64,000 nucleotides of DNA, from the NCBI GenBank assembly GCA_002292815.1, contig DBBX01000005.1:62001-126000 (forward strand). The letters are read 5' to 3'. The translations under genes and the position numbers were made by a program. Below, piece after piece: positions 63,492 to 64,000 of the stretch. The notes under the pieces are model-generated. The model was not told the origin of the DNA. It saw only the letters and a program-made list of their open reading frames with translations, and ran no database searches. This DNA is from Thiotrichaceae bacterium UBA973 (GTDB lineage: Bacteria > Pseudomonadota > Gammaproteobacteria > Eutrophobiales > Eutrophobiaceae). Positions within the stretch are counted from its first letter, which is position 1. The number at the start of each line of letters is the position of its first letter.

Positions 63492-63713
63492 CTATTTATG
63501 TTCGCCCCACCAGCTGATGAATTCATCAAAGTCGATCATATTATTATTGTCAGTATCAACTTTATTGAACCCATCCATCAGACGCTCATTGTCAAGATTA
63601 AAACCAAGTCCTTTAATCAATTCAGAAAATTCAGAAAAATCCAGCACGCCATTTTTTTTACTATCAAATCCATTAAAATATGCCAGCATATCTTCATAAT
63701 TGTCATCACTCAT
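63492..63713 (-). CDS. Small two-EF-hand calcium-binding protein
   Basis: A 73-residue acidic protein with two canonical EF-hand loops: residues 17-28 (DSKKNGVLDFSE) and 53-64 (DTDNNNMIDFDE). Both have acidic or amide residues at the calcium positions and Glu at position 12. There is no signal peptide, so it is probably cytosolic. Such small calmodulin-like proteins occur sporadically in bacteria; the target is unknown. Its start ATG is at 63713 and it converges on the GST operon. Confidence 0.85.
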   Translation of the reverse strand: MSDDNYEDMLAYFNGFDSKKNGVLDFSEFSELIKGLGFNLDNERLMDGFNKVDTDNNNMIDFDEFISWWGEHK

Positions 63714-63773
63714 AAATGGCTCCCCTGATATCGTTCATTTATCTTGAATATAACTCAACAAGTATTAAATACC

Positions 63774-64000
63774 TTACCGAAGTTTAATCCGAATAGCACC
63801 ACCAATTATCATCACGGCAGGCCTGCCTATAGCGATTTTCTTTGCAGAAACCTTTTTCTTTGATGTTTCCGTTTTGTTTACCTTCTTCTGATTTGCCTTC
63901 TTTTTACTTATGCTTTTCTTAGTATATTTCTTTTTTGATATCGTTTTTCTGGCAGTCTTCTTCTTATTTGATTCTGGAAAAACGCCTACAGGGAGTAGAT
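63774..64000 (-). CDS. Lysine-rich protein, C-terminal part only
   Basis: A frame open at the window edge and ending at a TAA at 63774-63776, giving at least 75 residues. The visible tail is very basic: stretches such as NKKKTARKTISKKKYTKK, SKKKANQKKVNK and TSKKKVSAKK, then a hydrophobic GRPAVMIIGGAIRIKLR end. It resembles histone H1-like or ribosome-associated basic tails, but the domain it belongs to lies outside the window. A coding assignment rests on the uninterrupted frame and composition only. Confidence 0.5.
   Translation of the reverse strand, partial: LLPVGVFPESNKKKTARKTISKKKYTKKSISKKKANQKKVNKTETSKKKVSAKKIAIGRPAVMIIGGAIRIKLR

Overview
The window reads as chromosome of a gammaproteobacterium of modest G+C. 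The core genes (cysS, ppiB, lpxH, ampDE, nadC, ppsA/ppsR) and the tRNA set are of that type. Paired mtdA and fchA point to tetrahydrofolate-linked C1 metabolism as in methylotrophs, and the rest is a large ketone/short-chain-acid catabolic region. A marine Cycloclasticus/Methylophaga-like relative is a guess from gene content only.

1-4.7 kb is a tRNA-linked accessory zone. A minus-strand stable-RNA operon carries tRNA-Pro(TGG), tRNA-Arg(TCT), tRNA-His(GTG) and tRNA-Lys(CTT). tRNA-Arg is split inside its anticodon by a 676-nt group I intron that encodes a PD-(D/E)XK homing endonuclease. Beyond tRNA-Lys, an exact 27-bp copy of its 3' end, and a more degenerate one, bracket cassettes holding a GSU2403-type nucleotidyltransferase gene, HigBA and Doc/AbrB-type toxin-antitoxin pairs. 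A short interspersed repeat occurs four times between 0.37 and 6.2 kb.

4.7-22.6 kb is mostly housekeeping: cysS, ppiB, lpxH, ampDE, an egtC-egtB pair, an aspartic protease, an AGCS symporter, nadC, fchA/mtdA, a Sel1-SPOR protein, two tandem orphan paralogs, a TonB-dependent receptor and matB.

22.6-42.5 kb is a minus-strand run: prpE, ppsA, ppsR, prpC, prpB, a GntR/FCD regulator, an AtoE-type fatty-acid transporter, a glutathione transferase, a GFA protein, a 3-oxoacid CoA-transferase pair, and an envelope module (RND transporter, YCF48-like protein, DUF1329, DUF1302). A sigma-54 activator gene follows (43-45 kb).

45-58.7 kb is an eight-gene operon whose first five genes match acetophenone carboxylase (apc1-5) in order and size, followed by an acyl-CoA ligase, a thiolase and an MDR oxidoreductase. 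Upstream lie a second MDR gene and a DUF3237 gene. 59-63.7 kb holds a monomeric isocitrate dehydrogenase, a TetR gene, two glutathione transferases and an EF-hand protein.

Two regulatory layers tie the second half together. Four promoters (gntR-prpBC, apc operon, MDR, DUF3237) each carry two ATTGTYGACAAT palindromes whose centres are 62-64 bp apart, about six helical turns. The nearest candidate regulator is the GntR protein beside prpB. Three promoters (DUF1302 module, apc operon, isocitrate dehydrogenase) carry sigma-54-type elements beginning TGGCATAA. The inferred pathway is: ketone carboxylated to a beta-keto acid, CoA activation, thiolytic cleavage, and propionyl-CoA (with acetyl-CoA) fed to the methylcitrate cycle.
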